From the NCBI GenBank assembly GCA_035762175.1, contig DASTPP010000411.1, forward strand, positions 1-26,672: a DNA stretch of 26,672 nucleotides, written 5' to 3'. Each line of letters begins with the position of its first letter. Positions within the stretch are counted from its first letter, which is position 1. This document shows, in pieces, positions 6,736 through 16,445 of the stretch. Source of the DNA: DASTPP01 sp035762175 (lineage in GTDB: Bacteria > Myxococcota_A > Polyangia > Polyangiales > Polyangiaceae). Under the pieces are notes generated by a model, which was not told where the DNA came from, did not search any database, and was given only the letters and a program-made list of their open reading frames with translations. Position numbers and translations under genes: made by a program.

Positions 6736-9182
6736 GGCGCCGCAGGCCGGGGCGCGCCGCACCGAGGTGGCTCGCCGCGTGCGTGGCGCTCTCGGCCTGC
6801 GCGGGACCGGGCGCGGCCGGCGAGGGGCGCGCGCCGGCGGCGGGGCGGGCGCCCGCGTTCGGCGAGCCCGAGGTGCGCGCGCTGGACGGGCGGCCGCCGC
6901 TCGCGGTCTTGCGGCGCGAGGGCGATCCGAGGCCGGCGCTCGCCGCGGCCGTCGCGGTCGAGGGGCCGCCGGGGGCGTCGGAGGCGCTGGCGGCGCTCGT
7001 CGAGGGGCGCCTCGCCAGGGCCCTGCCCCGGGCGAGCGTGACGGCCGACCGGCTCGGCTACCGCGTGCGCGTCGCGATCGAAGGCGAGGCCGAGGTCGAC
7101 CGCGCGCTCGAGGCGCTGCGCCGGGCGCTGGTCGAGCCGGTGCTCGCGGCCGAGGCGCCGGCGGCGCTCGAGCGCGTGCGGGCGAAGCGCGGGCGGGCGC
7201 TCGACGACGAGGCGGCGGTCGCGCTGGCGCGCTGCACGGGCGAGGCGCGTTACGGGGCGGCCGAGTTCGCGGCGCTCGAGGCGGCGCTCGCCTCGCCCGG
7301 GGCGCTCGAAGGGTGGCGGCGGCGGGCGCACGGCGTCGGCGCCGTCGCCCTCGGGGCGACCGGGCCCGAGCGCTTCGCGCGCCGGGCCGAGGCGCGTCTC
7401 GGGGCGTCGGCGCCTTGGCCCAGCGTGGCGCCGCCGCGCGACCCTTGGCCGCCCGAGGCGCCGCCCGAGGCCCTGGTGCGCTCGGGGCGCGAGCCGATCG
7501 CACGGGTGGAGCTCGCCATCCGGCTCGCCGATCGCCGGCTCGCGGCGACGGTCGCCGAAGAGCTCGGCGCGCGGCCCTCGGCGCTCGCGGCGCGGCTGCG
7601 CGCCCTGCCGCAGCCCTTCGCGCTGCGCGAGGTGAGGTTGAGCGTGCGGCCGGCCGGCGCCTGCCTGAGCCTGCGGGCCGAGGGGGAGCACGCGCCCTCG
7701 TCGGGGGCGAAGGCGCCCGAGGAGGCGGGCGCGGCGGCGGGGCTCTTGCGGCACGAGGTCCGCGCGATCGCCGGCTCGGTGCGCGTCGATCCGGGGGCGC
7801 TGCCCAGGCAGATCCGCTCGCTCGGCGACGCGCGCGAGGCGGCCGAGGCGGCGGCGTGGTGGGCGCTCTCGGCCGAGGGCCCGCCGCGGGCGCGCGAGGC
7901 GACGGCCGCGGCGCTGACGCTGCCGGCGGGCGGCGAGGGCGCCGCGCCGCTGGCGTCGACCGAGGCGGCCTCGGCCCGCGAGCGCGAGCTCGCGCGGCGC
8001 TTCGACGAGGCCACGGCGAGCGCGCTCGCGGCCTGGTCGCGCCCGGCGGTCGAGGTGCGGGGCGCGGTCGAGCGGGGCCAGGGCGAGCTCTGGGTGCTGC
8101 TCGCGTCGACCTGCCCGATCGTCGAGAACGCGTCCGAGGCCGGCACGACGGCGCTCGGGGCGACGGCGGTGGCGCTCGCGGCGCCCCGCGAAGGGGGCGT
8201 GAGCGTCGAGCCCTGGGTCTCGGCCGAGGGGGCGGGCGTGCTGGCGCACGCGCCCCCGGCCTCGAACGAAGGCCCCGCGGCGCTCGCCGAGCGGGTCGCG
8301 ACCGCGGCGGCGCGATCGCTCGCCGAGATCGAGCCGCGGGCGGACGAGGTGGCGCGCGCCCGCTCGCTCTTGCTCGGCCGCATCGAGGAGCGCGACGAGC
8401 ACGTGCGCGGCGCGATCGCCGAGCAGCTCCTGCCCTCGCACGCGGCGGCGTGGTTCCCCTGGGGGCTCGCCGGGTCGCTCGGACGCGTCGGGCCGGAGGC
8501 CGTGCGGGTGCGCTGGCGCCGCCTCGCGGCCGGGCCGCTGCGCCTGGCGGTGCTCGCCGGCGGGGGGCCCGAGCAGCTACGGGCGGCGGGGCTCGCGGTC
8601 GAGCGCTGGGCGGCGCACGGCGAGGCGGCGGCGACCTGCCCGCCGCGCGAGGAGGCGCCGGCGGCGGGCGCCGGGCGCTACGCGGGGTTCGCCCTCGGAG
8701 CCCGGGGGGCGCGGGCCTACGTGGCCTTGCCGGTCGAGGCGTCGACCGGGCCCGCGCGGGCGGCGCTGCGGGCGACGCTCGTGCTCCTGGGGCCGGAGGG
8801 CGGGCTGCTCGGGCGCGCGCTCGGCGGCGTCGGGGCGCGGGGCGAGGCCTTCCTGGTGGGCGCCGAGCGGGGGCCCCTGCTCGTGATCGAGCTGCGCGGC
8901 AGCGAGGACGCGCTCGAGGGGGCGGTCGCGCAGGTGCGCGCCCTCCTCGAGCGGCTGCGGCGGGGCGCGCTCGCGGCCGCCGACCTCGAGCGGGTGCGCG
9001 GTCCGCTCGGCGCGGCGTGGCTCGAGGCGCGCTCGTCGCCGCGGCGGCGCCTCGTCGATCTCTGGCGCGGCGGGGGCGACGAGCGGCCCGAGCCGACGCT
9101 CGAGGGGTGGCGGCAGTGGCTCGGGTCCGGGTTTTTTGACGACCGGGCGGCCGTCGTGGTGGTGAAAGCCCCCGGCGAGTGA
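6732..9182 (+). CDS. M16 peptidase-like lipoprotein, apparently without catalytic zinc site
   Basis: 816 residues starting at a GTG that overlaps the previous stop. The signal peptide ends in LSAC, with lipid-anchored Cys23. The order of strand/helix segments and the length resemble two M16 (insulinase/processing-peptidase) modules, each of paired alpha/beta halves: N-terminal about 45-400, C-terminal about 430-815. The end has the typical LRRGALAAADLERVRG and FFDDRAAVVVVKAPGE pattern. The HxxEH zinc motif of active M16 proteins is absent, and no histidine pair stands where the N-terminal helix (ASEALAALVEG) aligns. It may therefore be a non-catalytic partner, perhaps for an active M16 protein elsewhere. 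Composition is extreme (Ala/Arg/Glu/Gly), so domain limits are rough. Confidence 0.72.
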   Translation: MRRRRPGRAAPRWLAACVALSACAGPGAAGEGRAPAAGRAPAFGEPEVRALDGRPPLAVLRREGDPRPALAAAVAVEGPPGASEALAALVEGRLARALPRASVTADRLGYRVRVAIEGEAEVDRALEALRRALVEPVLAAEAPAALERVRAKRGRALDDEAAVALARCTGEARYGAAEFAALEAALASPGALEGWRRRAHGVGAVALGATGPERFARRAEARLGASAPWPSVAPPRDPWPPEAPPEALVRSGREPIARVELAIRLADRRLAATVAEELGARPSALAARLRALPQPFALREVRLSVRPAGACLSLRAEGEHAPSSGAKAPEEAGAAAGLLRHEVRAIAGSVRVDPGALPRQIRSLGDAREAAEAAAWWALSAEGPPRAREATAAALTLPAGGEGAAPLASTEAASARERELARRFDEATASALAAWSRPAVEVRGAVERGQGELWVLLASTCPIVENASEAGTTALGATAVALAAPREGGVSVEPWVSAEGAGVLAHAPPASNEGPAALAERVATAAARSLAEIEPRADEVARARSLLLGRIEERDEHVRGAIAEQLLPSHAAAWFPWGLAGSLGRVGPEAVRVRWRRLAAGPLRLAVLAGGGPEQLRAAGLAVERWAAHGEAAATCPPREEAPAAGAGRYAGFALGARGARAYVALPVEASTGPARAALRATLVLLGPEGGLLGRALGGVGARGEAFLVGAERGPLLVIELRGSEDALEGAVAQVRALLERLRRGALAAADLERVRGPLGAAWLEARSSPRRRLVDLWRGGGDERPEPTLEGWRQWLGSGFFDDRAAVVVVKAPGE

Positions 9183-9201
9183 GTGACGCGGGCCGGGGGC
9201 C

Positions 9202-9230
9202 TTGCCACGGCTGGATCGCGGCTGCATAGT
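9202..9230 (+). promoter_or_regulatory. Candidate sigma-70 promoter of the TetR operon
   Basis: TTGCCA (9202-9207) and CATAGT (9225-9230) match the housekeeping -35 (5/6) and -10 (4/6) with an ideal 17-base spacer. The start point would fall near 9237, inside the first operator, giving simple repression by blocking initiation. Confidence 0.5.
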
Positions 9231-9250
9231 TTGGTTGGTCGTCCAACCAA
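9231..9250. promoter_or_regulatory. TetR operator 1
   Basis: TTGGTTGGTCGTCCAACCAA has perfect 8-bp arms around TCGT; the arms extend to 9 bp counting 9230 and 9251. It abuts the candidate -10 box and overlaps the predicted start point. Confidence 0.72.
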
Positions 9251-9265
9251 ATAGCCTTGGGCTAG

Positions 9266-9285
9266 CTGGTTGGTCGACCAATCAA
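9266..9285. promoter_or_regulatory. TetR operator 2
   Basis: CTGGTTGGTCGACCAATCAA matches operator 1 at 17 of 20 positions. It contains the perfect 12-bp palindrome TTGGTCGACCAA (9270-9281). Its start is 35 bases after operator 1. It lies in the 5' leader just ahead of the ATG. Confidence 0.72.
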
Positions 9286-9296
9286 CGGGCAAAGGC

Positions 9297-10118
9297 ATGG
9301 CAAAACCAGGGCAAAAGGCGGCGCGCGAGCCGAGGGCGGCGGCGCTCGGGGGGGGGGCTCGCGAGGGGGCCCGGGGGCCGCGGGCCGAGCGGGCGCCCGA
9401 GCGACGGCGTCAGATCGTGCGGGCGATGCTCGAGGTGGTGGCCGAGCGGGGCTATGACGGCGCTTCGGTGGCCGAGGTGGCGCGGCGGGCGGGGCTCGCG
9501 CCGGGGCTCGTGCACTACTATTTCCGCGACAAGCTCGCGCTGGCGCTCGCGCTGGTGGGGCACCTCGGCGAGGTGGCGGCCCGGCGCGAGGGCGAGCGGC
9601 TTTCGCGGGCGCCGGAGGGGGGCCGGGCGAGGGCGCTCGTCGACGCGTACCTCGCGCGCGGGCCGGGGTCGGCGCCGGCAGCGGTGGCGTGCTGGGTGGC
9701 GCTCGGGGCCGAGGCGGTGCGAACGCCCGAGCTGCGGCAGGCCTACGGGCAGGTGCTCGTCGAGGCCTCCTCGCGCCTCAGCGCGCTCTTGTGCCTCGAC
9801 GGCATCTCGACGCCGGCGGGGGCGCGGCGCGACGCGGCCGCCCTCGTCGCGGCGATTCAGGGCTACTTTCAGCTCTCGATCGCGGCCCCGGCGCTCGTGC
9901 CCGAGGGTTCGGCGGCCGAGGCGGTGCGGGCGATGGTCGACGGTCTACGAGGGCGAGCGGCGCTCGAACGCGGCGCGCCCGGCGAACGGGCGGCGGGGGC
10001 GCGGGGCGACGCGCGGGCGGCGGGGGCGCGGGGCGACGCGCGGGCGCCCCAGGGGGCGGCGGAAGCGGGCACGGCGGGGTCGGCGGAGGCGGGGGCGGCG
10101 GCCCCGGGGCGGCGATGA
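9297..10118 (+). CDS. TetR/BetI-like transcriptional repressor
   Basis: 273-residue regulator. The DNA-binding helix-turn-helix lies at about residues 36-85: RRQIVRAMLEVVAERGY, then SVAEVARRAGLAPGLVHYYFRDK, the form typical of BetI-type TetR proteins. The ligand domain (about 90-225) includes AAIQGYFQLS and EGSAAEAVRAMVDGLR, also typical of that subgroup. The ATG at 9297 is preferred over an in-frame TTG at 9270, which lies within operator 2; its ribosome binding site is weak. The tail of about 45 residues is an Arg/Gly/Ala-rich low-complexity extension made by a DNA duplication. Two matching palindromes upstream argue for self-repression. The next two genes follow by ATGA overlaps and are the likely regulon; the ligand is unknown. 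Confidence 0.88.
   Translation: MAKPGQKAAREPRAAALGGGAREGARGPRAERAPERRRQIVRAMLEVVAERGYDGASVAEVARRAGLAPGLVHYYFRDKLALALALVGHLGEVAARREGERLSRAPEGGRARALVDAYLARGPGSAPAAVACWVALGAEAVRTPELRQAYGQVLVEASSRLSALLCLDGISTPAGARRDAAALVAAIQGYFQLSIAAPALVPEGSAAEAVRAMVDGLRGRAALERGAPGERAAGARGDARAAGARGDARAPQGAAEAGTAGSAEAGAAAPGRR
9988..10041. repeat. Two perfect 27-bp tandem repeats in the tetR tail
   Basis: 9988-10014 and 10015-10041 are identical. Each encodes the same 9 residues (A-A-G-A-R-G-D-A-R in phase). As 27 is a multiple of 3, the duplication lengthens the C-terminal tail without breaking the frame. Confidence 0.85.
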
Positions 10119-11434
10119 GGCGGGCGGGCAAGATCGTCCTTTTGACGAGCCTTTACTTCTCCCAGGGCCTGCCCTTCGGGCTCTTCACCCAGGCGCTGCC
10201 GGTGCTCTTGCGCACGCGGGGCGCGTCGCTGCCGGCGGTGAGCCTGTCGAGCTTGCTGGCGGCGCCCTGGGCGCTCAAGTTCCTGTGGGCGCCCCTGCTC
10301 GACCGGCCGGGGGCGCGGGGGGCGGGCCGGCGCCGGGTGCTGCTCGGGCTGCAGGTCGTCTCGGCCCTCGTGCCGGCCGCGCTCGCCTTCACGCCCGTCG
10401 GCGCCGACCTGACGCCGCTCTTCGTCGGCGTCGTCTTCGCCAACCTCTGCGCCGCTACGCAAGACGTAGCAACCGACGCGCTCGCGATCGACCTGCTCGG
10501 GCCCGACGAGCGGGGGCTCGGCAACGGCGTGCAGGTGGCGGGCTACCGGCTCGGCATGATCGTGGGCGGCGGCGCGCTGCTCGCCGCCTTCGAGTATCTG
10601 GGCTGGCCCCTGACCTTCGGCGTGGTGTGCGCGCTGCTGCTGGCGGCCACCCTGCCCTTGCTGCTGGCGGGGGCGCCCGCCTTGCCTGCCGCCTCGCCCC
10701 CCGCCCTGCCCTACCGCGCCCCGCCCCCCGGCGGCCCGTCGCCGGCCGCGCCCGAGGGGGCCGCCGAGGGCTTCGCGGCCGGGGAGCCGGGGCTCGCGGG
10801 CTTCTTCCGGCGGCCCGGGGTCTGGGCGTGGCTCGCGTTCGTCGCTTCGTTCAAAGCCTTCGAGGCCCTCGGCGCGGCGATGCTACGCCCCTTCCTGGTC
10901 GACCGGGGCTTCGGGCTCGCCGACATCGGCTGGGCGCTCGGGACGGTGGGGGCGAGCACGTCGCTCGGCGGGGCGTTGGCGGGCGGCCTGCTGGTCAACC
11001 GCCTCGGGCGCCGCGGGGCGCTCGTCGCCTTCGGGCTCGCGCAGTCGGCCTGCCTCGGGGCCTTCGCGCTCGCGGCGCTCCGGGGCGCCTCGGGCCCGAC
11101 GCTCGTCGCGCTCTGCGGGCTCGAGCACGCGGCCGGCGGCATGGCGACCGCGGCGCTCTTCACGGTGATGATGGACGCGTGCCGCCCGGAGTCGGCGGCG
11201 ACCGATTACACGGTGCAGGCCTGCGCCAACGTGGCGGCGAACGGCGCGGCGGCGGCGCTCAGCGGCTTCGTGGCCGAGCGCGCGGGCTACGCCGCGCACT
11301 TCGCCCTCGCCGCGGCGTTCGGGGCGCTCGCGGCGCTCTTCGCGGGCCTCTTGCGCCCGCACCGCTCGTGGGCCCGCTGGCCGGGGTCCGGGGCACGGCG
11401 AGAGGCGCCCGCGGGGCGCGGAGGTGAGGCATGA
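10115..11434 (+). CDS. AmpG-like MFS permease (PAT family)
   Basis: 439-residue inner-membrane transporter with about 12 hydrophobic segments and a cytoplasmic loop rich in Pro/Ala near the middle (about residues 195-235). AmpG/acetyl-CoA-transporter hallmarks are visible: SLYFSQGLPFGLF at the first helix, LKFLWAPLLDRPG, ATQDVATDALAIDLLGPDERGLGNGVQVAGYRLGMIVGGG, and near the end a helix starting ATDYTVQACANVAANG. AmpG itself imports muropeptides; relatives move other metabolites, so the substrate is open. ATG 10115 overlaps the tetR stop (ATGA), which indicates translational coupling and control by that repressor. Confidence 0.85.
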   Translation: MRRAGKIVLLTSLYFSQGLPFGLFTQALPVLLRTRGASLPAVSLSSLLAAPWALKFLWAPLLDRPGARGAGRRRVLLGLQVVSALVPAALAFTPVGADLTPLFVGVVFANLCAATQDVATDALAIDLLGPDERGLGNGVQVAGYRLGMIVGGGALLAAFEYLGWPLTFGVVCALLLAATLPLLLAGAPALPAASPPALPYRAPPPGGPSPAAPEGAAEGFAAGEPGLAGFFRRPGVWAWLAFVASFKAFEALGAAMLRPFLVDRGFGLADIGWALGTVGASTSLGGALAGGLLVNRLGRRGALVAFGLAQSACLGAFALAALRGASGPTLVALCGLEHAAGGMATAALFTVMMDACRPESAATDYTVQACANVAANGAAAALSGFVAERAGYAAHFALAAAFGALAALFAGLLRPHRSWARWPGSGARREAPAGRGGEA

Positions 11435-12225
11435 TCGGGACGACGGAAGGGCACGGGGGCGGGGGCGACGAGGGGGGGCGCGGCGAGGGCGCGGCGGGGC
11501 TCAGGCTCGTGCCGCTCGGGGTGGGCGACGCCTTCTCGGAGCGGCACTACTCGACCTGCCTCGCGTTCGAGTGCGAGGGCTCGATCTTGCTCGTCGACTG
11601 CCCGCACCCGGTGCTCAAGATGATGCGCGAGGCCCGCCTCGCTTCGGGCGTCGATCTCGCGCCCGACCGGGTGTGCGGCGTCGTGCTGACGCACCTGCAC
11701 GCCGACCACGCCTCGGGGCTCGAGACACTCGCGTACTACGCGTTCTTCGCGCTCAAGCGAAGGCTCCGGCTCTTCGCGCACCCAGCCGTAGCCGCCCGGC
11801 TCTGGGAGGGGCACCTCGCCGCCGGCATGGAGTGCTTGCTGCCCGCCCCGGGCGCGGCCCCCGTGCCGATGGCGATGGGCGACTACCTCGACCTCTCGCC
11901 CCTCGGCGGGGGCGTGACCTCGTGCGGCCCCTTCGAGCTCGAGGTGCGGCCCACGGTGCACCACATTCCGACGATGGCGGTGCGGGTGCGGGCGGCCGGG
12001 CGCTCGATCGCGTACAGCGCCGACACCATCTACGACGAGGCGCTGATCGCGTGGCTGCTCGAGAGCGATCTCGTGCTGCACGAGACCGGCCTCGGCGTGC
12101 ACACGCCCTACGCCTCGCTCGCGGCGCTGCCGGCCGAGTCGCGCGCGAAGATGCGCCTCGTGCACTACCCCGACACGCTCGAGGGCGCGGCGATCGAGCG
12201 GCTGCGCGAGGGGCGGGTGTACTGA
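11431..12225 (+). CDS. Metallo-beta-lactamase-fold hydrolase (RNase Z/phosphodiesterase-like branch)
   Basis: 264 residues. After a Gly-rich leader (1-22) the fold begins LRLVPLGVGDAFSERHYSTCLAFE. The metal-binding motif THLHADH is at 87-93 (His88, His90, Asp92, His93). Further ligands are likely at His177/178 (VHHIP), Asp198 (YSADTIYDE) and His245 (LVHYPD), so the site looks complete. This arrangement matches the RNase Z/cyclic-phosphodiesterase-like branch rather than true beta-lactamases. The ATG overlaps the permease stop (ATGA) and has the strong ribosome binding site GGAGGTGAGG just upstream. It is the last gene of the TetR operon, so it may process what the permease moves. Confidence 0.88.
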   Translation: MIGTTEGHGGGGDEGGRGEGAAGLRLVPLGVGDAFSERHYSTCLAFECEGSILLVDCPHPVLKMMREARLASGVDLAPDRVCGVVLTHLHADHASGLETLAYYAFFALKRRLRLFAHPAVAARLWEGHLAAGMECLLPAPGAAPVPMAMGDYLDLSPLGGGVTSCGPFELEVRPTVHHIPTMAVRVRAAGRSIAYSADTIYDEALIAWLLESDLVLHETGLGVHTPYASLAALPAESRAKMRLVHYPDTLEGAAIERLREGRVY

Positions 12226-12240
12226 GGGCGGCCCGCGGCG

Positions 12241-12357
12241 GGGGCGGGCTTCTCGGCGGCGGCGCGCGGCTCAGCGCGGGGCGGGCTTCTCGGCAGCGCG
12301 CGGCTCGACGCGGGGCGGGCTTCTGGGCGGCGGCGCGCGGCTCAGCGCGGGGCGGGC
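12241..12357. repeat. Tandem repeats, about 37/34/37 bp, between convergent genes
   Basis: GGGGCGGGCTTCT begins at 12241, 12278 and 12312, and a truncated copy (GGGGCGGGC) at 12349, giving three full units and a partial one. The last unit and the partial copy include the final codons and stop of the minus-strand DUF1223 gene. The gene end therefore appears to have been copied outward. Confidence 0.8.
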
Positions 12358-13190
12358 ACGGGGGCGGCCTGGGCGCCGAGCACGGCGAGCGTGGCGGGGT
12401 CTTGGGCGTAGGCGACGACGAGCAGCGAAGCCGGGTCGAGGCCGGCGGCGGGCAGATCGACGCGGAGGGGGCCGGGGTCGCGGGGCGTCAGCGTCTCGAA
12501 GGCGCGCACGACGTTGCGGTGGCGCAGGGTGCGGCCGGCGTTCTCGCCCCGAGCGACGTGCTGCACGCGGGCCCGCTCGGCGAGCGCGACGTTCAGGCGG
12601 GCGCCCGGCGGCAGGCCCGGCGCCTCGAGCTCGACGCGGACCGAGGGGCGCGCGGCATCGACGCGCAAGGCCAGCGGGACGGCCGAGGCGGGCGCGGCTT
12701 TGAGGGCGCGCTCGATGTCGCGGCGGGCGCGGTCGCGGTCGGAGCCGATGAAGCCCTCGCCGCCGTTGACGATCATCTGGGGCGTGTAGAGGCCGCGCGC
12801 CCCGGCCAGGCTGGCGTAGGCCTCCTGGCGGCGCGTGTGGTCCGACCTGCTGAACGGGTCGACCCAGCCGAGCGAGTTCCAGTAATCGACGTGAAAGGAC
12901 AGGGCGTAGACGTGCAGGCCTCGCCGCTCGGCGTCGTCGGCGAGCTCGTCGAGGGTCTGGTCGGCCGGTGGGCAGCTCGAGCAGCCCTCGGAGGTAAAGA
13001 GCTCGACGAGGGCGAAGGGGGCCCGGGCGGGGAGGGACGCGTCGGCCGACGCGGGCGCGTCCGTGGCGGCGGCCGGCGCGGGTGCGGTGGGGTCGGGTGC
13101 CATGGGCGCGGGGGCGGCGGGGGCGCCGCTCGAGCAGGCCGAAGCGAGCAGGGCGAGGGCGCAGAGCGCGCCGCGGGGGGCGTGGGGCAT
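12342..13190 (-). CDS. DUF1223 thioredoxin-fold lipoprotein
   Basis: 282 residues. The signal peptide ends LASAC with lipid-anchored Cys19, followed by a Pro/Ala-rich linker to about residue 57. The DUF1223 domain starts at VELFTSEGCSSCPPAD, where Cys70 and Cys73 form a thioredoxin-like CxxC. It continues with the family signatures FHVDYWNSLGWVDPFS, RQEAYA and GLYTPQMIVNGGEGFIGSD. Family members are secreted and of unproven function; a periplasmic thiol-redox role is inferred from CxxC. The gene is monocistronic and convergent with the hydrolase gene. Its start is ATG 13190; upstream is a 400-base region full of repeats. Confidence 0.88.
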   Translation of the reverse strand: MPHAPRGALCALALLASACSSGAPAAPAPMAPDPTAPAPAAATDAPASADASLPARAPFALVELFTSEGCSSCPPADQTLDELADDAERRGLHVYALSFHVDYWNSLGWVDPFSRSDHTRRQEAYASLAGARGLYTPQMIVNGGEGFIGSDRDRARRDIERALKAAPASAVPLALRVDAARPSVRVELEAPGLPPGARLNVALAERARVQHVARGENAGRTLRHRNVVRAFETLTPRDPGPLRVDLPAAGLDPASLLVVAYAQDPATLAVLGAQAAPVPAPR

Positions 13191-13261
13191 GGGGTCGGAC
13201 GCGTCGGATCGTGGGGCGAGGGCGGGCGCCGGCAGGCCGGCCGCCCCGGGGCGCCTTACGC

Positions 13262-13506
13262 GGGCGGGGCCCGAGGGGTTTCGGGGCTTCGCGCGCCGGG
13301 CGGGGCCCGGGGGGTCGCGCGGCGGGCGGGGCCGGGGGCGTCGCGCGGCAGGGCGGGGCCGGGAGCGTCGCGCGGCAGGGCGGGGCCCGGGGGGGTTCGG
13401 GGGGCTTCACGCGGCAGGTGGGGCCCGGGGGGCTTCGGGAGGCAGATGAGGCCTGGGGGGCGTCGCGCGGCAGGGCGGGGCCCGGGGGGCGTCGCGCGGC
13501 GGGCGC
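13262..13506. repeat. GC-rich minisatellite upstream of yajQ
   Basis: About eight imperfect units based on GGCAGGGCGGGGCCCGGGGG plus GCGTCGCGC. Many units are 27 bp; some are longer, carrying a TTCGGGGGGCTTC insert. Near-identical 27-bp copies are consecutive at about 13339-13392. This array fills most of the 417-base gap between the divergent DUF1223 and yajQ genes; I regard it as non-coding although one frame reads through as ASRGRAGPG repeats. Confidence 0.75.
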
Positions 13507-13536
13507 GGTCTGAGCGGGTCCGGGGCGCCTTCGCGC

Positions 13537-13577
13537 AAGAAGGTGCGCGTGCGGACGGTCTGTACTAAAGCCTTCTT
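13537..13577. promoter_or_regulatory. Inverted repeat around a possible -10 box of yajQ
   Basis: AAGAAGG (13537-13543) and CCTTCTT (13571-13577) flank TGTACTAAAG, the only AT-rich hexamer nearby. TACTAA (13563-13568) may be a -10 element about 40 bases ahead of the yajQ start; no good -35 box is seen. The repeat might be an operator. Confidence 0.3.
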
Positions 13578-13607
13578 CAGGTGTGCTCGCGGGGGGGAGG
13601 AGGCCGC

Positions 13608-14092
13608 ATGCCGTCGTTTGACATCGTTTCGAAGGTGCAGTGGCACGAGGTCGAAAACGCCGTCAATCAGGCCGAGAAAGAGGTCAGCCAGCGCTTCGAC
13701 TTCAAGGACACCGGCACCGAGCTCGAGAAGACGGGCAACGACATCGTCGTGCGCTCGTCGACCGAAGAGCGGGCGAAGGCGGCGCTCTCGGTCGTGCAAG
13801 AGAAGCTCGTCAAGCGCAAGGTGTCGCCGAAGTTCTTCGACGTGGGCAAGCCCGAGCCGACGGCGAAGGGCGGCGCCAAGATCACGCTGAAGGTCAAAGA
13901 GGGCATCGAGTCCGAGAAGGCGAAGGCGATCGTGCAGTCGGTCAAGGACGCCAAGCTCAAGGTGCAGGCGGCGATTCAGGGCGACCAGCTGCGCGTCACG
14001 GGCAAGAGCAAAGATGAGCTGCAGACGGCCATTCAGCACCTGAAGGCGCAAGACTTCGGGCTCGAACTGCAGTACGTGAACTTCCGCGACTG

Positions 14093-14093
<1 letters not shown>
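13608..14093 (+). CDS. yajQ: YajQ family nucleotide-binding protein
   Basis: 161 residues, the usual family length. The whole sequence fits YajQ: it opens MPSFDIVSKVQWHEVENAVNQA and continues VSQRFDFKDT, FFDVGKPEPTAKGG and KSKDELQTAIQHLKAQDFGLELQYVNFRD. The family binds nucleotides, and some members bind cyclic di-GMP and act with transcription factors; which applies here is not visible. ATG 13608 has GGAGGAGG just upstream and fits the conserved N-terminus. The stop overlaps the glmM ATG by one base (TGATG), so the two may be co-translated. Confidence 0.95.
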
Positions 14094-16369
<2,276 letters not shown>

Positions 16370-16389
<20 letters not shown>

Positions 16390-16445
16390 GGGCCTCGGCG
16401 CTCGCGACCGAGGGGGCCGGCGCGTGAGGGCCTCGGCGCTCGCGA
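16370..16445. repeat. Perfect 38-bp tandem duplication across an ABC ATPase stop / permease start
   Basis: 16370-16407 and 16408-16445 are identical. Each copy holds the GTGA junction (GTG start overlapping TGA stop), at 16386-16389 and 16424-16427. As 38 is not a multiple of 3, the frames shift between copies. Confidence 0.95.
16386..16427 (+). other. 13-codon mini-frame created by the duplication
   Basis: GTG 16386 overlaps the ATPase stop and now reads MRASALATEGAGA before a TGA at 16425-16427. That TGA overlaps the permease's working GTG (16424). The first eight codons are the old permease start. Whether it is translated is unknown; it could act as a relay for ribosomes from the ATPase to the permease. 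Confidence 0.5.

Noticed and set aside
5617..9246. Minus-strand open frame of about 1209 codons
   Set aside because: A Pro/Arg/Ala-only shadow of the lipoprotein and M16-like genes on the plus strand, which have signal peptides and a proper GTGA overlap.
10000..10050. RGD cell-adhesion motif in the TetR tail
   Set aside because: It arises from translation of a GC-rich duplicated 27-mer in a cytoplasmic regulator; no adhesive role is plausible.
13262..13506. CRISPR-like spacing of repeats
   Set aside because: The units are directly abutting, imperfect and have no unique spacers, and no cas genes are near. It is a minisatellite.
11424..13568. Plus-strand open frame of about 714 codons
   Set aside because: It covers the hydrolase gene in a wrong frame, the DUF1223 gene in antisense and the minisatellite; it encodes only Arg/Ala/Gly runs.
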